From the NCBI GenBank assembly GCA_014155875.1, contig JACEFZ010005091.1, positions 589,501 through 653,500 of the forward strand: a DNA stretch of 64,000 nucleotides, given 5' to 3'. Of this stretch, positions 35,865 through 47,480 are shown piece after piece. Both the position numbers and the translations under genes were made by a program. The DNA is from Cepaea nemoralis (taxonomy: Eukaryota; Mollusca; Gastropoda; Stylommatophora; Helicidae). How positions within the stretch are numbered: the first letter of the stretch is position 1; every line of letters begins with the position of its first letter. The notes beneath the pieces are model-generated. The model worked only from the letters and a program-made list of their open reading frames with translations. It was not told the origin of the DNA and ran no database searches.

Positions 35865-36250
35865 GGATGATCATCAACAAGTACCTTACCGACTGTCATG
35901 GACAATCATGTTTCTCCACAACTTGTGATCTCCAATGGAATGCTTCAATTTGTTGTGTGTTGAATTCCCTCCAAGCCATAACACAAGACTGTCAAGAATT
36001 TTCTGCCGCTGCCTTCTTCTATCTCCCTTTCCACAAATCTTCGAGTTGTCCCAACATGTTTCAGTTTTTGTATTCTCATAAAGGGACCAAAAAATGATGA
36101 CTGCCTCTTCTGATGTTTGTTATAAGTTGTGTTTGTGACTTAACCTCCCTCGAAATGTCCAGATTACTCATTTGTACTGTCCATGGAATTTTCAGCTTTC
36201 TTCTATAAAACCACATCTCCAAAGCTTCCAGGAATGTTTTAATTGTTCAT
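35865..36250 (-). mobile_element. RTE LINE, 3' fragment
   Basis: Minus-strand frames read LEAL/EMWFYRRKLKIPWT, SREVKSQTQLITNIRR and QRQKILDSLVLWLGG, the RTE C-terminal blocks. It is closer to the 2106-2620 copy (both have KSQ..LV.HI) than to the 9840 copy. Confidence 0.65.
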
Positions 36251-36269
36251 ATCTAAGACAATTAATAAC

Positions 36270-38470
36270 AGATGATAAATAATGAAAGCAAGCAAAAGCT
36301 AGAATAATAAGAGAATAGAAATGGGTGAATCAATATTCATCAATATGAAACAGCTTCTAGTGTCTAAACAGCTATGCTATGAATTAAAAGTAAGAGTGAT
36401 CAAATGTAAAATGTACTCTTCATTACTGTTTGGTACAGAATCATGGACAATGAATAAACAATATGCAGTTAAAATTAGGCTTTAGAAAAAGGGTTATTAA
36501 CATGAATAGGAGGACTGTCGTGGAAGGAGAAGGCAGTTATCAGTTCAGTTATCAGTTGGGGTATCTTCGTTGCACTCCGGACATGTCCATAGGTGCTCAG
36601 ATCCTCCCCCCAGCATATGCATCAGCGTCCGGTGGCTAATAGTGCCAGTTCTGTGTTGGTTGACGAGGCGCTTTGTTTTCCCGATGTACTTCTCGCGTCT
36701 GGCTGTGCCGATTCTTACTCCCAGGTCTTTCATCCTGGAAAGCGATGTGGAATCACTGGCGTCAAAATCCTCTGTTCTCGCCATATCTTTAAGGGCGTTA
36801 ATGACATCGGCACGATCCATGGGCTGGCCATCTACAGGGGGTGCAGAGCCAGCCAATTTATCAGCTCGTTCATTTCCCTCGACTCCCGCATGTCCCGGGA
36901 CGAAGATGAAGGTGACTTTGCGGACAACAGACTTCCGCAGCGACTCAGTCCACTGTCTACGTACAGATCCAGCTTCGACCTTCTGAATCATGCTCATTGA
37001 ATCACTTAGTACACACACGTTGGTATAATGCTGTGATTCCAGCCATATGAAAGCCTGTGTAACTGCCATCACCTCCATCGTCATGCTGCTCGTGGTCATA
37101 GAGTGGGCACCACTGGATTCTTGAACGGTTCGGCCCGCTGAACGGGCTGTAAATGCCCACGCACTTCTCTGCTGCTTTACAACAGATCCATCTGTATAGA
37201 TGAGCACTTCGGGGCTATCTGAGTGATCATAGATGAGCGCGTTAACCTCTGCATTGACAGCGGCAGGGTTCTGCTCTCTGCACCGTCTGTCGAGTGTGAT
37301 AATGCAGGAGAAGGTACACTTAAAAGCTGGAGGCACCGGCACCCATTCCTTGCCGGGGTTGATACTGGTAAGACTGCAGACCTGTCCGACGACATCTTCC
37401 GCCCGACCCATCCATGATTTGCCCCTCTTTAGCCTGTCACCCTTTTCTCTGAATACAGCGTCATGCAGAGGGTGCTGCTCATCTGCACTTATTTTTAAGT
37501 ATGCACGAGCTCTCCAGATCTTGATCCTGTGTTCCATTGTCGGGAAGTCAAGGAGGTATCTCATTGCTACACAGCTGGTGTCTCTCGTGCAGCCCAAAAT
37601 GATGCGCATGGCTTCGTTTTGTACCTTTTCAAGTCTTCCAATCTGTGTAGGGCTGACAGTGAGGATGGCCAGGGCATACTCGATGCGTGAAAGCACAAGT
37701 CCTTGGAACAGAAGTAATAGCAGTCTTTGCTCGATATTGGCAGTCGCCATGACTCTCATTGCTGTCAATCCTTTTCGAGCCTTCGTTATGACATAGTCGA
37801 CATGATCTTTGAAGGACAGGCTACGATCAAGCCTCACGCCAAGATATGTCATTGACTGGGTTCTACTCAGAATGCTCCCATCCATTCTAACTGCCGGCAG
37901 GTCTGTTTTCACAATATGGTTGTTTAGTGAGAACCATGTAACCGTTGCCTTTGCAGGGTTGACAAGGGCATCGGCATCAGCACACCATGAGGTGTGAGGA
38001 CCATGAGGAGGAGAAGGCAACAAACAACAATGTAAAACAAAAACTAGGATTGAATAAAACATTACAGAATGAAATCAATGTCAGACAATTAAGGTACTTT
38101 GGCTATAAAAAGAAACAGATAATTATTAAAGCATGTGCTAGAGTGAAAAATGGAGGGTAAGCATACAAGAGACAGCCAGCGTTACATATAGGTAGACAAT
38201 ACCAGGAGATGGACTGGCAGAAGGCTGTATGTGGGCACTGCTAATACAGAGACAGAGGATTCTGGAGTTATTACAGCCAACCTTCTTTGTGGAGGTAACA
38301 CTTGATGGTGAATTAAATAATGTATGAGGAGTTGTTTTGCATAGAATGAGTTAAACTTTGACCATGTTTTCACATGCATCCACTGTGGACAAACATTTGC
38401 AGCATGAATTGGCCTTATCAGCCACACTCGCCACTACCATGAGTCATAGTTATTAAGCCTTTTTGAAGCA
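36270..38470 (+). mobile_element. Older LINE fragment, split by a nested LINE
   Basis: Left part 36270-36535 reads INMKQLLVSKQLCYELKVRV and LLFGTESWTMNKQYAVKIR. Right part 38009-38470 reads RQLRYFGYKKKQ, GRQYQEMDWQKAVC, and a degenerate C2H2 finger with CIHCGQTF and GLISHTRHYHE. The last is the same kind of zinc-finger tail as family L3. The element at 36536-38008 sits between the two parts. Stops are numerous. Confidence 0.65.
36536..38008 (-). mobile_element. I/Nimb-type LINE with intact RT thumb and RNase H
   Basis: The nested insert has direct repeats AGGAGAAGGCA at 36525-36535 and 38009-38019. On the minus strand one open frame (to 36545, about 490 LINE codons) begins in the RT thumb (WFSLNNHIVKTDLPAVRMDG, SLSFKDHVDYVITKARKGL, IILGCTRDTSCVAMRYLL), and carries a complete RNase H: YTDGSVVKQQRSAWAF, MTMEVMAVTQA, CVLSDSMSMIQ and PGHAGVEGNERADKLAG, so all four catalytic acidic residues (D, E, D, D) are present. 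It ends with HLWTCPECN. The RT catalytic domain was lost by 5' truncation. This is a different subfamily from the copies at 5149 and 14866. The 3' tail is a GATAACTGAACT-type repeat. Confidence 0.9.
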
Positions 38471-38539
38471 CAATGTACCAAACTATCGTCTGTCAAGACG
38501 GAAAGGTGCTAATGAGTTAAACATTGCACACACAAATTA

Positions 38540-38769
38540 TATTTCACTAATGGTTCGGAGGAGCAGATGGATCACCATAGTCTGGTAAGAATGAGACAGC
38601 GAGGTGTGACGAGGGGATCTGGCCGACGCTCGGCGCTCGGAGGAAAGGCGAGACGGACATATAATCAGATTGCTACTGGAACTATTAGTGTTGGAACTCT
38701 TCGCTGGCTGCTGAGGATGGAGACGGAGCGCTTGTGGGAATGTCCCGAATGCTGTGATGTCGGTTCCTA

Positions 38770-38803
<34 letters not shown>

Positions 38804-38805
38804 GT
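38540..38805 (+). mobile_element. I/Nimb-type LINE, short 3' copy
   Basis: Open piece 38567-38770 reads MDHHSLVRMRQRGVTRGSG, ARRTYNQIATGTISVGTLRW and LWECPECCDVGS, the C-terminus of the family at 14866 and 23297, with an (AATC)8 tail at 38770-38802. Confidence 0.9.
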
Positions 38806-38869
38806 GTCACCTCCATGGTGAAGGTTGGCTACAATGGATCTCCAACGACTAAAGTAAAGTAAAATGCTT

Positions 38870-39175
38870 ATCTTTGGCTTTAGTGGTGCATTCCAACAGA
38901 CTTCTGTCTGTCCATCTCTTGATATTATCATCATACTAGTATCATTGATCTGGCTTTAGTGGTGCACTCCAACAGACTTATGTCAGTCCATCTCCTGGTA
39001 TTGTCTACCTATATGTAACGCTGGCTGTCTCTTGTATGCTCCTCCATTTTCACTCCAGCACATACTTTAATAATTATCTATGTTTCTTTATATAGCCAAC
39101 AGACTTCTGTCTGTCCATCTCTTAATATTATCATCACACTTATATCACAGCCTACATCTTGTTAGTCTGCCTTCG
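38870..39175 (-). mobile_element. LINE fragment, inverted relative to 38085-38225
   Basis: The segment 38990-39100 (TATTGTCTACCTATATGTAA, CGCTGGCTGTCTCTTGTATG, AATAATTATCTATGTTTC) is the reverse complement of 38090-38220. The flanking CCAACAGACTT..GTCCATCTC block occurs three times. Together with the left copy it forms a large inverted repeat around the short LINE copy. Confidence 0.6.
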
Positions 39176-39204
39176 ACATCTGCAACCAGTACTTGGTTTA
39201 TTTA

Positions 39205-39300
39205 GGGAGCTGTGGTAGCACAGTGACTAGCATGCTGTATGTCGGCCTGGTGGTCATGGGTTCAAATTTGCACTGAGGCAGAAGAAGCAGCAGCATACAA
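39205..39300 (+). repeat. SINE-C, 5' head only
   Basis: GGTAGCACAGTGACTAGCAT (A-box) and GTCATGGGTTCAAATTTGCAC (B-box), then the CTGAGGCAG segment. The body is missing. Confidence 0.65.
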
Positions 39301-39539
39301 CTATAGGATAAACCTAACCTCATCAAATAAGCATCTAGGAATGAAAGGCATCCAAAATAGGAATCTGATCACGTCATCTAGTACTTCAGTGACCTAGTAT
39401 ATAAGAAGCCCCCAAAAATCACACTCTTACTGTGATATCTGCCACAAGATTACTTTTACTTCTGAATTCAACAACATTACTTCTGATCCTCTATTCAACT
39501 ATTTAAGTACTTAATTTCTTCAGGGGACTCATTGTACTC

Positions 39540-39700
39540 ATTGGGGAGGTACTTGTAATTTACGTCCACAAGTCATAGACAAGAAGACAACATTTTAGAG
39601 CAACTGACTGTTGTAGGGGTTGAATCTGCTACCTCTCCATCACACACTGACAAATTTAGAGTGTGTGCTCTTATCCATTCAGCCAAGCTGACCTCTGATT
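39540..39700 (-). repeat. SINE-E copy
   Basis: Minus strand: AGGTCAGCTTGGCTGAATGG head, GTAGCAGATTCAACCCCTAC B-box region, then body to GGTACTTGTAATTTACG. Confidence 0.75.
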
Positions 39701-40158
39701 GAACAGAAGAATGGCAACATGCTTCAGAATACCAAGTACATCTTGTAACACAAACTGGAAAATACAATAATAAACCAGCCACATAACAGGAACCTGCAGT
39801 GGCTATGTGGGTATCATCTCATGTTGTCAGCCAGAGTGCACAGAGGAGTCGGTAGCTCTTGCCCTCCCGTTGTAAACTGCCAGAACTGATACTGAAGCCT
39901 TCTCCGACAATGCTGACACCATTGTCAGTATAACGTCATTTCCATTAGACCATCAAGCCCGCTAACCCAAATTTAGTAGATCACATTAAATACAACAGTT
40001 CTAATAACATAAAACCAAACCCAAACAGAGAGGTAACTCAAGAAATCTGAAAGAACACTTCAGAAACTCATTGCATAACAGGTATGAAAATAATATGGAA
40101 ATTAAAAAGGAAAACTAAACCAAAATGTATAATTAAATGTCAAAGATCTCGATCTTAC
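39701..40158. other. Intron, nothing recognised
   Basis: About 460 bases without a match or an exon-like segment. Confidence 0.35.
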
Positions 40159-40203
40159 ATGTTGTTTCCATATAGATTGTTTGTGCCCAAGGTTAACGTT
40201 AAA
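40159..40203 (-). CDS. Possible micro-exon of the host gene
   Basis: A 45-base segment between acceptor TTACATGCAG and donor GTAAGATC on the minus strand. It reads FNVNLGHKQSIWKQH without a stop and keeps phase 0 at both ends. Taken together with 40265-40286 it would follow the 48960-49021 exon in phase. The intervening intron would be only 61 bases, and both segments are short, so support is limited. Confidence 0.35.
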
Positions 40204-40264
40204 CTGCATGTAATATGAAATGACACAGATTAAACAAACAGCTTGCCATACCACAGAGACTTAC

Positions 40265-40286
40265 ATCATTCACAACTAGTTCAAAG
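40265..40286 (-). CDS. Possible micro-exon of the host gene
   Basis: A 22-base segment with acceptor TTAATTATAAG and donor GTAAGTCTC. After the two bases left by the 48960-49021 exon it would read SFELVVND and end in phase 0, matching the next candidate. The case rests on splice consensus and phase alone. Confidence 0.3.
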
Positions 40287-40439
40287 CTTATAATTAAAGA
40301 TTAGATTCTTGTGGCCTATATCAGATTCATCATTATCATCATGATATTCAATGTCATCATTATCTTCAACATTGTCATCAATATTACCATGAATATTAGC
40401 GAAGGAACCTGGATATACACTGCTGTTGGGATTCAATGG

Positions 40440-40675
40440 ATAAGAAATGGGACAAGAATGAATGAGTTAAGGAATGTGATTGGATGAACTAAGGGTCAAG
40501 AATGAATGAATTAAGAAATGGGATTGGATGAACTAACGGACATGAATGAATGAGTTAAGGGATGTGATTAGATGAGTTGAATGACAGAACTGAATGGGTT
40601 AAGGGTTATGGTTGGGAAAGTTAAGGGACAATAATGAATAAGTTATGGAATGTGACTGGATGATTGGAGGGATGT
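40440..40675. repeat. ~20-bp degenerate minisatellite, left block
   Basis: Loose repeats of GGATGAGTTAAGGGATGTGATT and GAATGAGTTAAGG. The array resumes at 41503 after the LTR. Confidence 0.8.
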
Positions 40676-40680
40676 GACTG

Positions 40681-41497
40681 TGCCATGATCCAAAAATAAC
40701 TCTGTAAAGAATTATGAGTGATTGTCAGAAGGAAATGACGGTGATAAGACAAAATTACAAAATCAGACAGAATAAATAAGAAGTATCAGTTAGTGACTGA
40801 GAATCAGCTCAGGAGAGATTTAATCAGGATATTACTATGAATAGAAATCAACTCGCACGAAGCGAGGTCAAGGACAATCATGTGACTTTGAGGACGAGAC
40901 GGTGTGTAAGGCATTCAGCCGAGAAGATTTATTAGCGACAACACCTCCGCTAAAGCAGCTAAATTAATGTAGATATGTGTGAACATAAAGTCTTGTGTTT
41001 ACTTTGAACCAATATTAAAGAATAAATAAAGATGGATCGACTCAGTCAACAAGCAACGTTGTCAAACCCAAATATGACTGAAAGTCCTGCCAACTAGTCT
41101 GTAGTCGACTAATTTTGTCAACATTCTATCGATCGACAAAAGGAACGTTAACAATGGCAAATGTGTATCCAGTGTGTCAGGACCTGCAAGTAGTGCTTGC
41201 GTTAAGTTATAGACATTTTTGTAAAGTAGAGAATGGCATTTTGTGCCCTTGACAACAAAACCATAGTCTATTGATTACTGACTGCGTGCAAATAGCCGTG
41301 CATGAATACACAATAACAACCAGTGACTGAGGTTGGTGGTGCATCAGAATTTGTTCAGCGTTGTTCTGTAATAAATGATAGATGTGGATTTGGGACGCAG
41401 GCGTTGTGCAGTCATTTTATCTCAGCTGTGTCTTTACTAACACTGTCATGTATTATTTAAATGACAAAACGAGCCAAATAATAATAATAACATGGCA
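40681..41497. mobile_element. Solo LTR inside the minisatellite
   Basis: An 817-bp unique block interrupts the array. It begins TGCCATG and ends CATGGCA (perfect 7-bp inverted ends, TG...CA) and is flanked by the 5-bp direct repeat GACTG (40676-40680 and 41498-41502). These are the marks of an LTR retrotransposon LTR with a 5-bp target duplication. Inside are polyadenylation signals (AATAAATAAAG at about 41022) but no coding frame. It is unrelated to the LTR at 9176 and 61836. Orientation is undetermined; the AATAAA suggests plus. Confidence 0.75.
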
Positions 41498-41502
41498 GAC
41501 TG

Positions 41503-41935
41503 GGTGAGTTACGGGATCTGATTGAATTAATTAAGGGATTGAAATGACTGAGTTAAAGGATGTAATTGGATGAGTTAAGGGATAAAACTGAATAAGTTAG
41601 GCATGTGATTGGATGAGTTAAGGGACAGAACTGGATAAGTTAAGGGATAAGACTGGATGAGTTAAAGGGTTTTATTGAATGAGTTAAGAGATAGGACTAT
41701 ATGAGTTTAGGAATAGGATTCAAATGAATGTAGACAAATGGTTAAATGAGTTAAGGGAAAGGCTGGATGAGTTACATGATGTGATTCAATGAGTCAAGAC
41801 ATCTGGTTGAATGAGTTATGGGACATAAGTGAATAAGTTAAGGGAGAAGATCAAATTAATGAAGACAGTTGAACGAGTTAAGGAATGTAATTGGGTTAGT
41901 CAAGTGATAATACTGAAAAGAGAAGAGATAAGTTT
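41503..41935. repeat. ~20-bp degenerate minisatellite, right block
   Basis: Same unit family as 40440-40675. It stops where the L1-Tx1-type LINE begins. Confidence 0.8.
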
Positions 41936-41945
41936 GACTTAATAG

Positions 41946-42149
41946 AATGTATCTGACAGCGTAAATATTTGTGAAGGCAAGACAAAGGAAACTGAACAAG
42001 AACAACAAGAGGAGACACAAGTACAAGACGAAGACGACACATACAGCATACCAGACACTCTTTTCGTAGACACAGACACAAGTGATAAGAACGAGGAACA
42101 AGACGATCCTCCCACACAAACCCTTGACGCTACAGACCTGCTCGCCTAA
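41946..42149 (+). pseudogene. LINE ORF1, C-terminal remnant
   Basis: An open frame without a start reads CEGKTKETEQEQQEETQVQD, then a DDTYSIPDTLFVDTD stretch and ends TLDATDLLA at a TAA. It is strongly acidic and Gln-rich, a common form for an ORF1 tail. The nucleic-acid-binding part of ORF1 was lost in the 5' truncation. The stop lies 82 bases upstream of the ORF2 start. Confidence 0.6.
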
Positions 42150-42231
42150 ATGTACTCAACAAGGATAATAATTTTGCGTGTGATTCTATACACTTATTAT
42201 ATCTCATTCATTTGATTTTACTTAAATTATA

Positions 42232-45200
42232 ATGACTAGTGATTTAGTTATTATTACTTTAAACATTTGTGGTATACGTACAAAATTACAACATATTATC
42301 ACACTAATAAACAAACACAAACCAGATTTTCTACTACTACAAGAAACAAATATATGTTCAAAAACATTCGCACAACATATCACCACACAGCTAGGCCTCA
42401 GACATTCATGCTTTAGTTTAGGCACACACAAAATTGGGTCAGGAACAGCTATTCTGCAGACATCAGACAGGTGGGACATAATTAAAACACACACGGATAA
42501 CCATGGACGAATCTCCATAATACAGGTAGAAAACACTATACAAGCATACACCATAGTGAACATACATGCACCACCAAATTACAATCACCAACCAAACTTT
42601 TACCAAGAATTAGACACCTTACTTATACAAACATACAGAGGGCAAAATATTATCCTTGCAGGGGATTTCAATTTTGTACTCTCAGATTTGGATATCGTAG
42701 GGGCAGGCAAAGCAGGAATCAAGACACAATTAAGGAGAAATGACAGAAGTGGAATACATCAACTGGATATACTAAAGAATACCCTAGACACACACAATCT
42801 AATAGACGCTTTCCGATACAGACACCCTAATAACATTGCAACAACACACAAAAATAGGGCTTACAATAGATCAGCCAGATTAGATAGAGTATACTCACCT
42901 TCAACACACCAAATAATACACACAAAACATCTACAAGAGACATTACAATACACAGATCACAAAGCAGTACTAACACATATCACTACAGACACTACAAACA
43001 CAAGGCCATCAAAAAGAACATCACATTGGAAGTTCAATAACTCCTTACTCCAACATACAGGTTATTTACAACATGTGACACAACTTATTCTAACATACAC
43101 TAATAGTACACCCACGGACAACATAACACAAATTTGGGATTTACTAAAGAATACAATACGGTGTAGAACACAACAGTTAGCATCCATCATACATAAAGAC
43201 AGACTACAACAAGAACATATCATACAGACAGCAATACAACTCACAAAACAGACTGACAGGAATGCACCACACCTAAACACACTAGAATCACAATTAGAAC
43301 AACACCAGCAACACACACTCCGCGGTGCACTCCTTCGAACTAAACTTACTAACATATCAGAAGAAAGTCCCAATAGACAGCACCTTGCATTAGAGCAAAA
43401 CATTCAACGCAACAGACAAATAGGAGCAATAACAGACATGCAAGGAAACACACAAACAGAGACAGTACATATACTAGAAACATTCCAACAGTACTACACT
43501 GACCTATATACAGCAGAACCCGCCAACACACAAACACAAAATAGATTCCTAAAATACACAAAAAAATTGTCAGACACAGATAAAGACACACTAGACACAG
43601 AGCTTACATTAGCCGACATAACACATGCACTCAATCAAATGCAAAAAGACAAAACACCAGGACCAGATGGACTCACAGTAGAATTCTACCAACACTTCTT
43701 TCCTATCCTAGGCAATTTCCTTCTAAAAGTCTACCAAGAAGCTTTTCATAAACAAGAACTCCCAAACACTTGCAACATGTCATATATAACACTCATACCT
43801 AAAGACAACACAGACAAAACACAGCTGAAAAACTATAGACCCATCTCCTTATTAAACACAGACTACAAAATTCTAGCAAAATCACTTGCAAACAAAATTA
43901 AAAACTTCATGCCATCACTCATCCACCCAGACCAACAGTGCAGTATTCAACACAGAAACATACACCAACATACACACTTCATTAGGGATTTCATTACATA
44001 CACCCACCAGAAAGACTGTCAATCCTCTCTCTTATCTTTAGACCAGGAGAAGGCCTTTGACAGAATCTCACACTCATACTTACACAAAACACTAGCACAC
44101 TGCAACATAGGACAGTACTATAGACAGTGGATAGAAATATTGTATAAAAATCCTGAAAGTAAGGTACTGGTGAATCATTCACTCACTGGCAGTTTCAGAA
44201 TCAATAGATCTGTCAGACAAGGGTGTCCACTATCACCAGTCCTATATGTACTCACACTAGAACCACTCTTAGAAGCAATTAGACAGGACACTAACATTAA
44301 AGGTACATTTATACAAGGGTCTGGAGAGCGGAAATTAATTGCTTATGCAGATGACACCGTTTTCTTCCCTACAACCAACACTTCCATAACGAACATACTT
44401 CACACCTTCAGACAGTTTGGTGAAGGAAGTGGGGCCAAAATAAACATACAGAAGTCTAAAATAATGGGTCTGGGGAAGTGGAAGAATAAAGCAGATTTCC
44501 CCCCGGATCTAACAGTCACAGATAACATGAAGATTTATGGGATCACTTTTCCATCCAATCCCAGAAAAACACACACAGGAACATGGCAATCACTGACAAA
44601 ACAAATTATAGACATACTACATAGGTTCAAATACAAGACATCAACAATTTTTATACGAAGCACTATTGTTAAACACCTTCATCTTTCCTAAAATACTATA
44701 TTTAGCCACAGTGTTAGACCCACCAAAACAAACAATCACAGACATAAACAAACACATCAGGAAATTCATCTTTAAAAACACAATCCACAGTATTAAGCAC
44801 AAGACTTTAATACAAGAGAAGACTAGAGGGGGAATTTCACTACAGGACCTTAACACAAAAATACAAGCATTAAGAATCAACCACATAGGACGCATCATCA
44901 ATCATCCAGATCAACACTCGCTAGCATTATACTATATTGCAATTAGATTACACAGAATTAAGAAAATAGACAAAACAACACCGCACTATTACGGCACACT
45001 ACCGCACTTCTACAGAACATGTATGCAAGCAATTCAAGGTAATGAACACTTAATACAACAGACAACCAAGCAGATATACACATATTTAGTACAACAACAA
45101 GCCCCACCACTACACCTGAGAATCAAAAGAGGATACAAATATCACATGAAAGACTACAGTTGCACCTTCACTAACTTACACAACAAACATATCACATCAA

Positions 45201-45610
45201 AATCCAAAGAAATAACATACAGGCTAATTTATAATATGACCCCGACAACTGAGAGAGCCGCACAAACATTCAAGCAAATAGCCCCATGCAAATTATGTAG
45301 ACAAAATATTCAGGAAACAGAGGATCATCTCTTCTATGAATGCCCAGCAATCACAGCCACTAAGATTGCACTGCAACAATTAATAGAAACACACACAAAC
45401 AAGAAAACTGACGCTTATAAGGCCATTTTTTTAAATACAATACCCACAGCCACAAAAGACAAACACACTAAACTTCTTGTTGCACTGGCGGAGTATAGAA
45501 ACGTAATATGGTCGAGTAGAAACTCGGCCACACACAATCACCAAACAATACAACCACACACACTAGCAAAGATTTTTCAACAAAAAATCGCCCAGCTATT
45601 CGCAGATTAA
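42232..45610 (+). pseudogene. LINE ORF2 (endonuclease-reverse transcriptase), one frameshift
   Basis: About 1,126 codons. The endonuclease part has LNICGIRTK, LLQETNI, VNIHAPPNY, ILAGDFNFVLSDLDIVG and YTDHKAVL (TDH in place of the usual SDH). The RT part has KTPGPDGLTVEFYQ, ITLIPKDN, YRPISLLNTDYKI, LSLDQEKAFDRI, VRQGCPLSPVLYVL and LIAYADDTVFF. The C-terminal third carries CKLCRQNIQETEDHLFYEC, a Cys-Cys-His-Cys motif. A single frameshift at about 44666-44690 separates 42232-44691 from 44666-45610; otherwise no stop. All RT catalytic Asp residues are present, so the copy died recently. Confidence 0.9.
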
Positions 45611-45857
45611 TAAACAAGAGCCACTCCCATCAAATTTCACACTACATAACATACATGTTCAAACACACTCTCACAGTATATTTCTATACTCCGCATGTGT
45701 ACCACTAAGCCCAATCATTGAGGAACAAAGCGCCAAATAACTGAATAAATGTCTTTCTTTGTTACTGAGTCCTGGAGCCCAATCTAGACAGAACAATGGG
45801 ACGGTGGCCTTTGTGAGTCAGTGGTCTTGTCGACCGAAGTTTGACCTCGGTCTGAAC

Positions 45858-45861
<4 letters not shown>

Positions 45862-45925
<64 letters not shown>
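45862..45925. repeat. (CT)n microsatellite
   Basis: About 30 CT units, followed by a C-run at 45944-45957. Confidence 0.95.
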
Positions 45926-45926
<1 letters not shown>

Positions 45927-47015
45927 GTTCTCTCTCTCTTTCTCCCCCCCCCCCCCCACCCCAAACATGAATGACTATACGCTGTATTCGCAATGTAAAA
46001 GCCTGTTTTTGTACATAATAAATGGGATATTTATGTATACGCTGAATTCGCAATGGACAACTTAACAAATTCCAATCTGTTTACGCGCGCTCTCTCTTTA
46101 TCCCTCCCCCTCCTCTCCCCCTCCCCAGCTCCCTCTCTCTCCCTCCCTCCGTGTTGACCGCGTTCCTGGTCTCAACCCACCCCACCACAAGCAAATCCTG
46201 GGCACTTGCGATTAAGTCGAGGGCTGTCATTCAGCAATAATATTGAATCCACTTACAGGAAGTAAGCTTGCATGAGACTGCCTGCAGTGTAAAACGTGGG
46301 GCGGCTTTTGCCGTTTCGACCTTGACACCAACATTTCCTTTAATGTATATATCTTCGGTGTGGAAGAGAACGCGTGCTGTGTGTGGAAGGTTTATAAGCG
46401 TGTGAGAAAGATGGGTTTAGAATGAACGAGCGGAAGGAATCATCACCACACCATAGTCGTTGTTGTCTCCGTCATTATCATCACCATTATCACCACCATT
46501 ACCATCACCACTATCATCATCATTATCATCACCATTATCATCACTATTACCATCAATCACGTTAGAATGGGATGACTGAAAGCGTACGTCATTATCATAA
46601 CTGTATATGTATGTTTTTGTTTCATTAACGCATATGACATAACACTAACAAACGGCAACGCTCTGTAATATACACAAACAAAGAAACACGCATTGCACCT
46701 TGTAAATATACATTGCTTTGTATAAAATAAACGTATTTAAAAAAAAAAAAAAAAAAAACAATGATGTAAAAAGACTGAATGAACCTTCACTTTAGATGTC
46801 TCTGGCTTGATTGTTGTACTGAAAGTGTACATGCATCGTTTGCTAATTCAATAAATGGATGTGTTAGACTGGGGAAAAAAATCCCCTGGAGCCAATTATA
46901 ATTGAAAAGGTAAGACTGAATAGCTCATTGTCCAGATTATATTTAAAAAAACTAGAAAATGACTCAACAAACAGAATTATTTATAACATGAGTAAAAGTT
47001 TCAAAGAAAAGTTGA
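45926..47015. other. Intron with simple repeats and a poly(A) tract
   Basis: 46080-46155 is CT-rich, 46480-46560 is an (ATC/ACC)n run, and at 46727-46758 AATAAACG is followed by A20, the end of a retroposed transcript whose source I cannot name. Otherwise nothing is recognised. Confidence 0.5.
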
Positions 47016-47019
47016 GAAT

Positions 47020-47245
47020 CATTTTACGTGCCTTCAGGTGTATTGGGTAAACTGCAGTAGACAAACCAGCACTCAATGGGTGATGTGGTCAACTGTACAC
47101 TGGCTATCTTAACTTCCTGCCATTTTCTCCCACCAATTTTTGGTTTATTCGACCTGAGTGTCCAGACCAATTTTTAAAAAAACGTGCCTTGTTGCAGGCT
47201 TGAACATGTGACCACCATTACAGCGTGTGTGATTATACCATCGGC
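47020..47245 (-). repeat. SINE-C copy
   Basis: CTTCAGGTGTATTGGGTAAA, ACCAGCACTCAATGGGTGATG, AACTTCCTGCC and the GGCTTGAACATGTGACCAC B-box region; the head is partly lost. Confidence 0.75.
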
Positions 47246-47269
47246 ATACTTAGGACTCAAGATTTAAGT

Positions 47270-47480
47270 AAGTAAAGTAAAGGATCTCCTTACATACCAT
47301 GAGGTCCATTGGTCACATGATATAAGCCCATATTTTTATAAACCAATCAGCACTAGAGGAGCCTGGGAGATCAAATCATGTTTTATAGGCATTTGGGGTT
47401 TATATTGCCCCAAAAAGCAGTGAAGGATTGTGGGCTAGTTATTTAATCTAGGCTGACAGTGGCAAGAGGTCAGTCTGGGA
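47270..47480 (-). repeat. SINE-C, diverged copy
   Basis: AGTAAAGGATCTCCTTACAT, AGCCCATATTTTTATAAACC and AATCAGCACTAG are recognisable; the rest has changed and the head is missing. Confidence 0.5.

Larger units (their letters stand above)
41940..45760 (+). mobile_element. L1-Tx1-type LINE, 5'-truncated in ORF1
   Basis: About 3.8 kb with the ORF1 tail (41946-42149), a short spacer, ORF2 (42232-45610) and a 3' UTR to roughly 45760, where an AATAAATG signal sits at 45744. The two-ORF layout with an APE endonuclease, RT and a C-terminal Cys-His motif is that of the L1 and Tx1 lineages. The sense strand is rich in A and C (CACA runs) and poor in G, unlike the surrounding DNA. The 5' truncation point is in the minisatellite. 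Confidence 0.85.

Noticed and set aside
36570..37997. Plus-strand frames of 138, 135 and 187 codons
   Set aside because: They are antisense to the intact LINE frame on the minus strand, which has clear RNase H motifs.
42062..43591. Minus-strand Cys/Phe-rich frames
   Set aside because: Antisense shadows of the L1-Tx1-type ORF1 and ORF2.
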